Assembly: GCF_016890225.1 (NCBI RefSeq)
Contig: NZ_JAFELM010000013.1
Span: forward strand, 62,001 to 126,000
Reading direction: 5' to 3'
Source: Bacillus suaedaesalsae
GTDB taxonomy: Bacteria; Bacillota; Bacilli; Bacillales; SA4
Length of the DNA: 64,000 nucleotides
The stretch's first letter is position 1. Each line of letters opens with the position of its first letter. The notes under the pieces are model-generated. The model made no database searches and was not told where the DNA came from. It worked only from the letters and a program-made list of their open reading frames with translations. Shown here in pieces: positions 39,911-47,630 of this stretch. Position numbers and translations under genes: made by a program.

Positions 39911-40789
39911 CTATATCCTAAAATTAGATAAATACCTCAGAAACTCCTGCTGGTTTGTATGCTCGTACTTCATAATCGCGTATGTACATGCTTCCGGCAA
40001 TGAAATTTGATGACAAGGAACTTCTACTAATCTCCCTTCTAGCAATTCTCTTCGAACCGTTGAAATCGGTAAAAACGATACACCTAATCCTTCTGCGATA
40101 AATCTTTTCGTAATATGGACTTGTGACACTTTCATCATTCTAACGCTCGGGTACTTTGTTTTGATTACACGACTCAATGAGTCCCAGTAAGCAGGATGGT
40201 TATGTGTGAGTAAGTAAGAGGATGTTAAAATTTCTTCTTCATCATAAGGTGGTGCGGTCTCTTCATCTCTTCCATCATGAGGTGCAACTAAAATGACACG
40301 GTCTTTAAATAAAAGCTCAGAGATGAGTTGCTCATGATTACCCGGCAAGCAAGATAATCCTATATCAACCTCTTCCTTCAACACTGCTGCTTCAATATCA
40401 ACTGACTCAATAATTTTGACTGAGATTTCCACTTCTGGATGTTGATTTAAGTACGTTTTTAAAACGAAAGGTAAAATGGTGTCTGCTATAAGTGGAGAAA
40501 TTGCAATCGTAAATTTAGTTGAGTAGCCTTGAGTATATGCACTTAAATCTTCAAGACCCTCCTCATACGCTTTCATCACTCGTTTCGAATGAATTAGGAA
40601 CTTCCTTCCTTCTTCAGTTAGCTTTACCCTTTTTCCTTCCCTAAGAAAAAGGTCTACTCCTAACTCTTTTTCTAGCAATTTTATATGAACGGTAACAGAA
40701 GGCTGTGATATAAACAGTAATTCTGCCGTTTTTCGAAAATTTCCAGATTCAGCTGCCGTAATAAATGTCGTTAACCAACTAAATTCCAT
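39911..40789 (-). CDS. citR: LysR-type regulator, CitR-like
   Basis: 292 residues: N-terminal HTH (FSWLTTFITAAESGNFRKTAELLFISQPSVTVHIKLLEKELGVDLFLREGKRVKLTEEG) and a LysR co-inducer domain (AISPLIADTILPFVLKTYLNQHPEVEISVKIIESVDIEAAVL). Divergent placement from the citrate synthase gene 104 bp away matches B. subtilis citR/citA, where CitR represses citA. That regulatory role is inferred from this arrangement. AGGGTGAGGGT precedes the ATG. Confidence 0.9.
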   Translation of the reverse strand: MEFSWLTTFITAAESGNFRKTAELLFISQPSVTVHIKLLEKELGVDLFLREGKRVKLTEEGRKFLIHSKRVMKAYEEGLEDLSAYTQGYSTKFTIAISPLIADTILPFVLKTYLNQHPEVEISVKIIESVDIEAAVLKEEVDIGLSCLPGNHEQLISELLFKDRVILVAPHDGRDEETAPPYDEEEILTSSYLLTHNHPAYWDSLSRVIKTKYPSVRMMKVSQVHITKRFIAEGLGVSFLPISTVRRELLEGRLVEVPCHQISLPEACTYAIMKYEHTNQQEFLRYLSNFRI

Positions 40790-40893
40790 ACCCTCACCCT
40801 AATTAAAGTTATTAAACGTTTCATTTAAGATAATTTAATTTTGTTAATTACAAATAGTGTATATGATAAAGACAAATGATGGAAGGGGAGAAA

Positions 40894-41997
40894 ATGATGA
40901 TACAGCCTGGTTTAAAAGGAGTCATCGCAACCGAAACGAGTATTAGTCATATTGATGGTGAGAAGGGTTTACTCATTTATCGAGGTTATGAAGTGAATGA
41001 ACTAACAGAACATTTCTCATTTGAAGAGGTAGCCTATTTATTATGGTATGGGGAATTACCTTCAGAAACTGAATTAACTTCTTTTAAAGAGGAGTTAAAG
41101 AAACAACGCAATCTATCATCATATTTAAAAAAGATAGTAGATTATCTTCCAAAGGATATAGATATGATGAGTGTACTTCGAACTGTCATTTCCGCTGAAG
41201 GTACTTTGCAATACGGTTGGAAGCCAACTATTACACAGTCAATTAAGCTCACCTCGATGATTCCGACAGTTATCGCATATCGAAAACACTCAGTCGATCA
41301 AACAGCATTTATCGAGCCACGTCTTGATTTAGGTCATGTGGAAAACTATTTATATATGTTAAACGGAGAACTGCCAACAACTGCACAAACAAATGCCCTT
41401 GAAACTTATATGATTCTTACTATGGAGCACGGCATGAACGCTTCAACTTTTTCTGCAAGAGTAACAGCTTCTACAGAATCAGATATGATTTCTGCGGTTA
41501 CCTCTGCGATTGGCACGATGAAAGGACCTCTTCATGGTGGTGCACCTTCTGAAGTAATTCACTTTCTAGACGAAGTATCTTGTACTTCAAATGTTGAAAA
41601 GATAATTAGAAAAAAACTAAGCAACGGAGAAAAACTAATGGGCTTTGGTCATCGAGTATATAAAACGCACGATCCCCGTGCTGTTTCACTAAAGAATACT
41701 CTCCTTAAGCAAGTGGGTGAAGATGAGTGGCTTGACTTAGCTTTACACGTGGAAATAACGGCTATTAAACTACTAGAAGAATTTAAACCTGGTCGTGCAT
41801 TATATACAAACGTAGAGTTTTATTCCGCAGCCATTATGAAAGCTATTAATATGGACCCTTGTCTTTTTACTCCGACATTCACAGCAAGCCGACTGGTCGG
41901 CTGGACAGCACATGTTCTAGAGCAAGCGCAAAACAATACCATTTACAGACCTCAGTCCAAATATGTTGGAAAACTAGTAAAATTAAATAAGAGGTAG
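40894..41997 (+). CDS. citA: Citrate synthase, CitA-type
   Basis: 367 residues of type-I-like bacterial citrate synthase. Active-site His residues are His214 (LHGGAPSEV) and His253 (MGFGHRVYKTHDPR). The position of the catalytic Asp in most enzymes (NVDFYS) reads NVEFYSAA here, i.e. Glu308. The enzyme condenses oxaloacetate and acetyl-CoA. Divergent citR suggests the minor CitA, with the main citZ elsewhere. The start is one of two adjacent ATGs after AAGGGGAG; 40894 is given, 40897 is equally plausible. Confidence 0.92.
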   Translation: MMIQPGLKGVIATETSISHIDGEKGLLIYRGYEVNELTEHFSFEEVAYLLWYGELPSETELTSFKEELKKQRNLSSYLKKIVDYLPKDIDMMSVLRTVISAEGTLQYGWKPTITQSIKLTSMIPTVIAYRKHSVDQTAFIEPRLDLGHVENYLYMLNGELPTTAQTNALETYMILTMEHGMNASTFSARVTASTESDMISAVTSAIGTMKGPLHGGAPSEVIHFLDEVSCTSNVEKIIRKKLSNGEKLMGFGHRVYKTHDPRAVSLKNTLLKQVGEDEWLDLALHVEITAIKLLEEFKPGRALYTNVEFYSAAIMKAINMDPCLFTPTFTASRLVGWTAHVLEQAQNNTIYRPQSKYVGKLVKLNKR

Positions 41998-42104
41998 GGA
42001 CATAACTAAATAAATCATCCTCAAAGGCGAATAATATCTAAATTATTCTACCTATTAAATATTATATTTTTTTCGTATCCTTTGTTATTTATTAATCAGT
42101 TAAG

Positions 42105-42250
42105 CTGGAAGAACATGTTCGTTCCATTGTGCTGCAGACACTCGCTTTCCGCGGGGAGGAAGCTGAGCCTCCTCAGCTACGCCTGCGGGGTCTCAGCCTT
42201 TCCTCTACTTCCCGCAGGAGTCGAGTGTCTTCCGCTCCATTCCACTAGTT
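42105..42250. repeat. GC-rich dispersed repeat P, copy F
   Basis: Core GCTTTCCGCGGGGAGGAAGC, GCCTGCGGGGTCTCAGCC and CCCGCAGGAGTCGAGTGTCTTCCGCTCC follows copies C and D; AT-rich flanks differ. Non-coding. Confidence 0.78.
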
Positions 42251-42299
42251 TTTATAAATTGAATGCAAAATTAAACAAATCTAAAGCAACAAAAAAAGA

Positions 42300-42349
42300 C
42301 CAGAACTATTAGGTGAAAGATTCATTAAAATATCGCCTAATAGTTCCGG
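42300..42349 (-). terminator. Long-stem terminator of the SMR gene
   Basis: CCGGAACTATTAGGCGA / TCACCTAATAGTTCTGG pair over about 17 positions with few mismatches; the minus strand continues TCTTTTTTTG. Confidence 0.8.
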
Positions 42350-42385
42350 TTTATCAATGGCTGAAATACTTATGTCCCAGCCTCT

Positions 42386-42706
42386 TTACGATGATGCAGA
42401 CCATTTCAACCCAATAACCCCCATGATAATTAGAACAATACTTACTACCTTAATGATAGACACCTGTTCTTGAAAAAGGAAGATTCCAATTATAAATACT
42501 AGCAACGTTCCTAAGCCAGACCATATTCCGTACGCTACACTCAAGTCAATTGATTTTACAGCAACTGCAAATAATGCAAAACAACCACCGTAAAAAACAA
42601 ATAATAAGACACTAGGTACCGGGTTTGTTAATCCATTTGATAGCTTCATGGAAATGGTCCCTGCTACTTCAAGTACTATCGTTATTGCTAAAAGTATCCA
42701 TGCCAT
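42386..42706 (-). CDS. SMR-family multidrug/guanidinium exporter subunit
   Basis: 106 residues, four helices, with the conserved Glu14 in helix 1 (LAITIVLEVAGTISMKLSNGLT) and the GIWSGLGTLLVFIIGIFLFQEQ loop of helix 3/4. SMR proteins act as dimers driven by the proton gradient. Only one SMR gene is present, so it may be homodimeric. The substrate (quaternary ammonium, guanidinium) is not deducible. Ribosome binding site GAGGAGGGG. Confidence 0.9.
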   Translation of the reverse strand: MAWILLAITIVLEVAGTISMKLSNGLTNPVPSVLLFVFYGGCFALFAVAVKSIDLSVAYGIWSGLGTLLVFIIGIFLFQEQVSIIKVVSIVLIIMGVIGLKWSASS

Positions 42707-42769
42707 TCTTTTATCCCCTCCTCACTTTGGAAATACTAGTACTATCACATAATCGAAGGATGTCGGAAA

Positions 42770-43417
42770 ATGATTTCAACTAGGTTTTCACTTTTATATG
42801 TATTACTCTCTATCATGACATTTATCATTTTGTCCATGCAATATGATTCTTCATCACTTCACACTTTTGATAGCGAAATTGCTTCGTTCATTACAACGAA
42901 CTTTCCAAAAGAATTACTCCCATTTTTCACTTTCATTACGGATATGGGTTCTTACGATATTACATTCCCCTTGTTAATTGTTGTTTCATTGGGACTATTG
43001 CTATATCGTAAATTTATATTGTTTTTCTTATTTATCATTAATTTCTACGGTGTTCGACATTTGAACTCAATCCTAAAGGAGTTTTTCCAGCGAGATCGTC
43101 CGCCAAGTAGCTACCATCTTGTAGACGCACATAACTTTAGCTTTCCGAGTGGACATTCTATGAACTCTATCGCCTTTTATGGGTTACTTTGTTGGCTACT
43201 ATTACATATTCCGTTATTTAGACGACGTATTCCCCAATTCGTAATACTAGTTAGCTTTTCATTATTCATTTTATGTATAGGGATTAGCCGTATTTATTTA
43301 AGAGTGCATTTCCCAACTGATGTTATCGCTGGATTTCTAGCTGGTAGCGCATGGTTTATCTCACTTATTCTTATCTTCCATTCACACTCAAAATACGTAG
43401 CGCATAAATCGGAATAG
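42770..43417 (+). CDS. PAP2-family membrane phosphatase
   Basis: 215 residues, about six helices, with the three acid-phosphatase motifs: KEFFQRDRPP (motif 1, KxxxxxxRP), SFPSGHSMNS (motif 2, PSGH) and SRIYLRVHFPTDVIAG (motif 3, SRxxxxxHxxxD). Such enzymes dephosphorylate lipid phosphates such as undecaprenyl pyrophosphate or phosphatidylglycerophosphate. The precise substrate is not known. It is divergent from the SMR gene. Confidence 0.92.
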   Translation: MISTRFSLLYVLLSIMTFIILSMQYDSSSLHTFDSEIASFITTNFPKELLPFFTFITDMGSYDITFPLLIVVSLGLLLYRKFILFFLFIINFYGVRHLNSILKEFFQRDRPPSSYHLVDAHNFSFPSGHSMNSIAFYGLLCWLLLHIPLFRRRIPQFVILVSFSLFILCIGISRIYLRVHFPTDVIAGFLAGSAWFISLILIFHSHSKYVAHKSE

Positions 43418-43587
43418 TAAAATACTACTATTCCCCTTTTTTCGACTATTTTCATCGAAATATGTAGAAAAACGTAAAATCAATCCTACTTTTTGACTAT
43501 TTCAATTATTCTATCAGCTATGGTTTACTCATATAAGAGAGTTCTACAAGAATCTATTAATTTATACAGTATTTTACATCAACATGA

Positions 43588-43593
43588 TATAAT
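43588..43593 (+). promoter_or_regulatory. Extended -10 promoter element of the receptor/pheromone pair
   Basis: TATAAT preceded by TGA (TGnTATAAT, extended -10). A TATACA -35-like hexamer is 19 bp upstream. A small perfect hairpin CCTAATaaacATTAGG (about 43626-43642) lies in the leader before the ribosome binding site. Together they suggest a dedicated promoter for the AimR-like gene. Confidence 0.55.
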
Positions 43594-43659
43594 GAGATAA
43601 AGTCTCAAGCACCTTTAGACAACAACCCTAATAAACATTAGGTTGAGAGGGGCCATTTG

Positions 43660-44730
43660 ATGTCACGCGAAAATCATACAAAGCTTCCTAAGAATGGAAG
43701 CACTAACCTACTAATTGACGAGACAGATTCTACCAATGAACCCGATTTTTGTAAGAGCATTTCACTTGTTGAGGAAATCTATGAAAATGACTTTACAACA
43801 CAAAAGTCTAAGTTAATAGAACTTATTACTAATTCTACTTCTTTTCAAACAAGAAGACTGGGAATGGAATATTATATCACCCAAGGTGAAGCTGAATTAC
43901 TAGAATCGTTAATTGAGTCTGAAAAAGAATCGACAGACCCACTAAACCGTGAGTGGGCATATACATACGAAATTTTGTTAAAGAAAAATAAAGGCCTATT
44001 ATACGGAGATCGTCTTAATGAAACTGTTCTCTCAATGAAAAGCACTTCTAAAGAAACTCACTTACTTTTATGTATTTTACATATGTTCGGTGTGTACCAA
44101 GCAGGGCAGTATGAATCCTTCTTTAAAGTAAGTGAGGCCATTTTACCAGAAGTTCAGCAAATCGAAGACACATTCATTCGGAACTCTTATGAATTACATT
44201 TGCTAGAACTTTACTGCTTTAGCCACCTTTTAATGAATCAAATTGATGCTTGTCGTAATAAAGCAATGTTTATGATTGAGAAAGCAAAGGCTAACCGATT
44301 TCCTATATCAGCCATAAACGCCTATCACAATTTAGCACACTCTTATATGTTTGAATCATTTGACAAGGCGGTTCAATATCTAGATCAAGGGCAACTACTT
44401 ATTTCATTATTACCCGAGGATAAAGCCGCGAATAGACAAAGAGAACTAAATAAAACGAGAGATTTTTTACGCAGCTTGTGGAAAAAAGAACTAGAAACGA
44501 CACCTGAAGATATCGTCGAGCGGGCACATCGCTATATTGTACGAGGTGAGAAAGAAAAAGGACTTCGTATACTAGATGAAATCAAAATCAAGCAAGGAAA
44601 TAACTTATCTGCTTTTCAGTGGTATTACTACGCACTGGGAACTGGAAAAGAGGAGCATTTCCTGCGTGCAAAACAAATTTTCTCTGCTAAAAAGGATAAG
44701 TTTTTTATTCAAGTTTTAAAGAATACGTAA
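43660..44730 (+). CDS. AimR-like TPR pheromone receptor (RRNPP type), apparently without HTH
   Basis: 356 residues. From residue ~30 on it follows the AimR TPR scaffold: FQTRRLGMEYYITQGEAELLESLI, LNREWAYTYEILLKKNKG, DTFIRNSYELHLLELYCFSHLLMNQIDACRNKAMFMIEKAKANRFPISAINAYHNLAHSYMFESFDKAVQYL, FLRSLWKKE, IVERAHRYIVRGEKEKGLRILDEI, and HFLRAKQIFSAKKDKFFIQ. The first ~30 residues are short and polar (MSRENHTKLPKNGSTNLLID) where phage AimR has its DNA-binding HTH, and the C-terminal dimerisation extension is also short. It therefore probably senses a peptide but may not bind DNA. AGAGGGG lies 7 nt before the ATG. A secreted peptide precursor is encoded 62 bp downstream. No phage genes surround it. Confidence 0.8.
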   Translation: MSRENHTKLPKNGSTNLLIDETDSTNEPDFCKSISLVEEIYENDFTTQKSKLIELITNSTSFQTRRLGMEYYITQGEAELLESLIESEKESTDPLNREWAYTYEILLKKNKGLLYGDRLNETVLSMKSTSKETHLLLCILHMFGVYQAGQYESFFKVSEAILPEVQQIEDTFIRNSYELHLLELYCFSHLLMNQIDACRNKAMFMIEKAKANRFPISAINAYHNLAHSYMFESFDKAVQYLDQGQLLISLLPEDKAANRQRELNKTRDFLRSLWKKELETTPEDIVERAHRYIVRGEKEKGLRILDEIKIKQGNNLSAFQWYYYALGTGKEEHFLRAKQIFSAKKDKFFIQVLKNT

Positions 44731-44792
44731 TCTAAATGATTACACATCTATAGATTCACTACCTATTTTAAGCATACTAAAGGAGGATTTAT

Positions 44793-44996
44793 ATGAAGAA
44801 ATTTCTAGTTAGTATGACAACTGCTTGCTTCTTATTCAGTTTTGGGAACATAACGGTGTTAAGTGACCCAGGTGAACCGATTGGAACAATTATCAGTGAA
44901 GATGAAACTGTAGTGGAAAAAGAAAAGAAAGAAAAACTGAAGAAACCTAAAAATGGTGAACCAAGGTTAGATCCAGGTGAACCGATCGGTACATAA
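44793..44996 (+). CDS. Secreted pheromone precursor with two copies of DPGEPIGT
   Basis: 67 residues. A signal peptide (MKKFLVSMTTACFLFSFGNITVLS) would be cleaved before DPGEPIGT (25-32). A highly charged spacer (EDETVVEKEKKEKLKKPKNGEP) follows, and the protein ends in a second exact DPGEPIGT (60-67). This is the layout of AimP/Phr-type precursors, in which a short C-terminal peptide is released extracellularly and re-imported by Opp. The two copies use partly different codons, so the repeat is maintained at protein level. AAAGGAGGA precedes the ATG; a terminator follows 10 bp after the stop. The likely mature peptide is DPGEPIGT or its last six residues, GEPIGT. Confidence 0.8.
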   Translation: MKKFLVSMTTACFLFSFGNITVLSDPGEPIGTIISEDETVVEKEKKEKLKKPKNGEPRLDPGEPIGT

Positions 44997-45005
44997 TTAT
45001 ACAGA

Positions 45006-45032
45006 AACGACAGCAACTAACTTGCTGTCGTT
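45006..45032 (+). terminator. Terminator of the receptor/pheromone unit
   Basis: AACGACAGCAA / TTGCTGTCGTT is an 11-bp perfect stem with a 5-nt loop and TTTCGTTTCTT after it. Confidence 0.9.
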
Positions 45033-45169
45033 TTCGTTTCTTGTCACATCACGAATACAAGAAACACTTACAGTTGCCTTAAATTTAAATGTACTATCTA
45101 ACACTTTTGATTAACGATTAATACGGTTAGACTATTAGAATAGTTCAAATACATGAAGGAGAATGACTA

Positions 45170-45703
45170 ATGACTATGCTTACTATCATTATTCTCGTAT
45201 TGGCACTTTCCGGTACATCCTCTATTCTCTTTATGAGTTTTCGTAATGGAATCGCTCCTACCCCGTCTTCTCCAAAGGTAGTAAAGGAACTGCTATTACA
45301 TTTACCTTCTCAAAGTCCAAAATTAATTGCAGAATTAGGAGCAGGTTTTGGAACTCTGGTTTTTTCGATAGCTAAAAAGTACCCCAAGACACCTATTATT
45401 GCCTATGAAAACTCGTTCCTGCCATGGTTGTATATGAAGCTTAGACTCTTTTTGTTCCCAATACGAAATGTCACCGTGTTGTACAAAGATTTCTTTAAAG
45501 AAGATTTAACAAAGTTTGATTGTATCATCTGTTATTTACACCGAGATGGTATGATCAAACTACAGCATAAATTCTCTGAAGAACTAAGAAAGGGTACTTC
45601 CATATACACGCATACATTTTCCATTCCAAGCTGGACTGAAAAGGAAAAGTGGCAAGCTCCTGATTTGTATCGAGCGACCATATATCATTATGTAAAAGAA
45701 TAA
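45170..45703 (+). CDS. Membrane-anchored class I methyltransferase-like protein
   Basis: 177 residues: an N-terminal hydrophobic helix (IIILVLALSGTSSILFMSF) then a truncated Rossmann methyltransferase core with motif I LIAELGAGFGTLVFSIAKKYP (about 55-75), IIAYENSFLPWLYMKLRL and FDCIICYLHRDGM. C-terminal parts of a typical 220-250-residue enzyme are missing, so activity is uncertain; similar short forms are common in Bacillaceae. Monocistronic with GAAGGAGAA before the ATG. Confidence 0.8.
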   Translation: MTMLTIIILVLALSGTSSILFMSFRNGIAPTPSSPKVVKELLLHLPSQSPKLIAELGAGFGTLVFSIAKKYPKTPIIAYENSFLPWLYMKLRLFLFPIRNVTVLYKDFFKEDLTKFDCIICYLHRDGMIKLQHKFSEELRKGTSIYTHTFSIPSWTEKEKWQAPDLYRATIYHYVKE

Positions 45704-45728
45704 AAAAAGCTACCCATTAGGCAACTTT

Positions 45729-46523
45729 TTATCTATACATAATCCACTTACCAATATCAACAAATCCTAGACGCTTATATATACTTCCTGCCTCGGGATT
45801 ATCATAAAACAAGCACAATGTTTTTCCTTCATCTAGTACTTCACGGAATAACACTTCCATTACATTACTAGCTAATCCCCTGCGGCGATATTCTTTTCTT
45901 GTACAAACACCCACTATCATCGCTGCCTTTGAATACTCCGCAGTTGTAGATGCACTAGCAGTGATGATGCTATTATCTTCTGTATAATATGTTCTTCCAA
46001 CGTTTGACTTCATCGATTGAATAAGTATTTCTCTTGCTGAAGGTAGCAGATTAAATTCAGCGATCGACGATCTTATATCAATTATTCGATCTACATCCTC
46101 TATTGTTGCTTTCTTAACTAGTTTCTTATCATCATAAGAGCTTAGATTTTCCGTTGTTTTGCATTCCGCAAAGTATGTAACCTGCTTTCTCCCTAAATTC
46201 AGCACATTCCTCTCTTCTAATGCACGTACAATTTCTTCCTTACCTGATAGCATTATTTGGTCATCACCAGTATGTTCTTTAATAATGCTAATAAATCCAT
46301 CTACATCAAAAACTCCATTTGCATACGGAATCCACGATTGATGAAAGCGAAGCAATACTGCTTTAAGTTGATTCAACTCGTCAAATTCTCCCCATAGCTC
46401 TTGGAAATCTTTGTCGTACCCAAATGCTTCAATATCCCCAAGAATGAAGAGATTCATAGAGGATTCATTTGATAAAAATGACCATATCAATTCATGATCT
46501 TTTTCTGTGAGCTTCCTTATCAT
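45729..46523 (-). CDS. GNAT family N-acetyltransferase, two-domain form
   Basis: 264 residues. The N-terminal ~125 residues are a degenerate GNAT-like half (DHELIWSFLSNESSMNLFILGDIEAFGYD) and the C-terminal half is a proper GNAT core: SKAAMIVGVCTRKEYRRRGLASNVMEVLFREVLDEGKTLCLFYDNPEAGSIYKRLGFVDIGKW. The acetyl-CoA loop is RKEYRRRGLA. ATG at 46523 is preferred (AGAGGGGG) over an upstream in-frame start. Acceptor unknown. Confidence 0.88.
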   Translation of the reverse strand: MIRKLTEKDHELIWSFLSNESSMNLFILGDIEAFGYDKDFQELWGEFDELNQLKAVLLRFHQSWIPYANGVFDVDGFISIIKEHTGDDQIMLSGKEEIVRALEERNVLNLGRKQVTYFAECKTTENLSSYDDKKLVKKATIEDVDRIIDIRSSIAEFNLLPSAREILIQSMKSNVGRTYYTEDNSIITASASTTAEYSKAAMIVGVCTRKEYRRRGLASNVMEVLFREVLDEGKTLCLFYDNPEAGSIYKRLGFVDIGKWIMYR

Positions 46524-46603
46524 GTTAGTTCCCCCTCTTACCTTTTCCATATCTTACTAAAAAGGTGTGAGAAGAACAATGATTATTTTTGTCCGATTTT
46601 TCA

Positions 46604-47332
46604 TTATCCATAGTAAGTTAAGATTAATGAACTGAGCAAACCAAGTGCAGAAAGAAACCCTACAATCGGCCCACCTTCTTCAAACGCTTCTGGCATCATC
46701 GTTGAAGACACCATAGCAATGATTCCACCTGCTGCAAATGCTCCGATGGATGTAATTAACCATTCAGTAGAAATATCTATTAATACGTATCCGAGGAGAC
46801 TGCTCATCGAGGACAAGAACATGACAACTAGCCACAAGAATAAAATTCGTTTACTTGAGTATCCATCCTTTTTCATTCCAATAGAGCTTGATAATCCTTC
46901 CGGGAAATTACTTATGAAAATAGCAATCACGATTAGCCAACTAACTGATTGATTTTCTAACAAACTAACCCCAATAATTACAGATTCTGGTATAGCATCA
47001 ATGATCGTACCAATAAAAATGGCTAATCCAGAATGTCCCTCAGGGCTTGTCTTTGAGCGCTTTCTCTCATGACCACCTTTTCTTATTATGATCATCTCTG
47101 CGATAATAAAAATTGTTGCACCTAGTAAAAATCCAATGGAAGGATAAACGATTCCTCCCTCTTTTACCGCATCTGTTAATAATTCAAATGTTGCTGCTCC
47201 TAATAATACACCTGTTCCAAAAGCCATCACAAAAGCTGACACTTTATTTGATACAAATTTATATATACCCAGCAAGGCTCCAATTAAAAGTGATGACCCT
47301 GCAATTCCTCCCCAAAACGCTGCTTGTAGCAT
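46604..47332 (-). CDS. ZIP-family metal transporter
   Basis: 242 residues with eight helices. Helix IV has GTIIDAIPESVIIGVSLLENQ and helix V has FISNFPEGLSSSIGMKKDGYS, giving the H/N-x-x-x-E metal-site positions of ZIP proteins (here DAIPE and NFPEG). A His-containing cytoplasmic loop GGHERKRSKTSPEGHSG lies between helices III and IV. It imports Zn2+, Fe2+ or Mn2+ into the cytosol. CTAGGAGAACAG precedes the ATG. No metalloregulator is adjacent. Confidence 0.9.
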   Translation of the reverse strand: MLQAAFWGGIAGSSLLIGALLGIYKFVSNKVSAFVMAFGTGVLLGAATFELLTDAVKEGGIVYPSIGFLLGATIFIIAEMIIIRKGGHERKRSKTSPEGHSGLAIFIGTIIDAIPESVIIGVSLLENQSVSWLIVIAIFISNFPEGLSSSIGMKKDGYSSKRILFLWLVVMFLSSMSSLLGYVLIDISTEWLITSIGAFAAGGIIAMVSSTMMPEAFEEGGPIVGFLSALGLLSSLILTYYG

Positions 47333-47410
47333 ATCCTGTTCTCCTAGCTATTTTTTATATAGTATTAACCTTTTCTGCATTTTTCATGAAATATGTTAGT
47401 AAAACATGGT

Positions 47411-47600
47411 TACAGAACAAAAAGCTTACGGCACACCGTCTATTCAGGTAAGCAAATAGCTCGGTGAGAAGAAAAGGGTGCACTTCTCTTTTCTTCTCTC
47501 CGATTTATTTGACCTCTTGTGGGCTGGGGGCTGGAGCTGGATTAAGATCACACAACTAAGTAAGATACACTCAAGATTTTTCACTTTATTAAACTGTAAA
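47411..47600. repeat. Dispersed repeat R2, copy 2
   Basis: AACAAAAAGCTTACGGCACACCG, GAGAAGAAAAGGGTGCACTTCTCTTTTCTTC (internal inverted AGAAGAAAAG/CTTTTCTTCT), TTTGACCTC, GGGGGCTGGAGCTGGATTAAGA, AGATACACTCAAGA, TTAAACTGTAAAA. It has the same order as the copy at 9302. Confidence 0.7.
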
Positions 47601-47603
47601 AAA

Positions 47604-47625
47604 AGCAGTCCATTAGCGGACTGCT
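47604..47625 (-). terminator. Terminator of the GNAT gene at 47631
   Basis: AGCAGTCC / GGACTGCT stem with a 6-nt loop; minus-strand tail TTTTTTTACAG. Confidence 0.88.
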
Positions 47626-47630
47626 CTCAC

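Larger units (their letters stand above)
41991..42384. repeat. ~394-bp segment bounded by 15-bp inverted GAGG.GGGACATAA ends
   Basis: GAGGTAGGGACATAA at 41991-42005 faces TTATGTCCCAGCCTC at 42370-42384; they are inverted with one or two mismatches. The left end overlaps the citA stop codon (GAGGTAG). Repeat P copy F lies inside. The region otherwise holds only the SMR terminator. Confidence 0.6.

Noticed and set aside
42770-43417. Linking the PAP2 phosphatase to the pheromone system
   Set aside because: It is separated by about 240 bp with a separate promoter-like region before the receptor; no evidence of joint transcription.
44789-45016. Antisense open frame over the pheromone precursor
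   Set aside because: It has no ribosome binding site and merely mirrors the repeated codons of the precursor.
43588-45032. Prophage remnant around the AimR-like gene
   Set aside because: Neighbours are PAP2 phosphatase, SMR transporter, methyltransferase and acetyltransferase genes; there is no integrase, repressor, structural or lysis gene in the surrounding kilobases.
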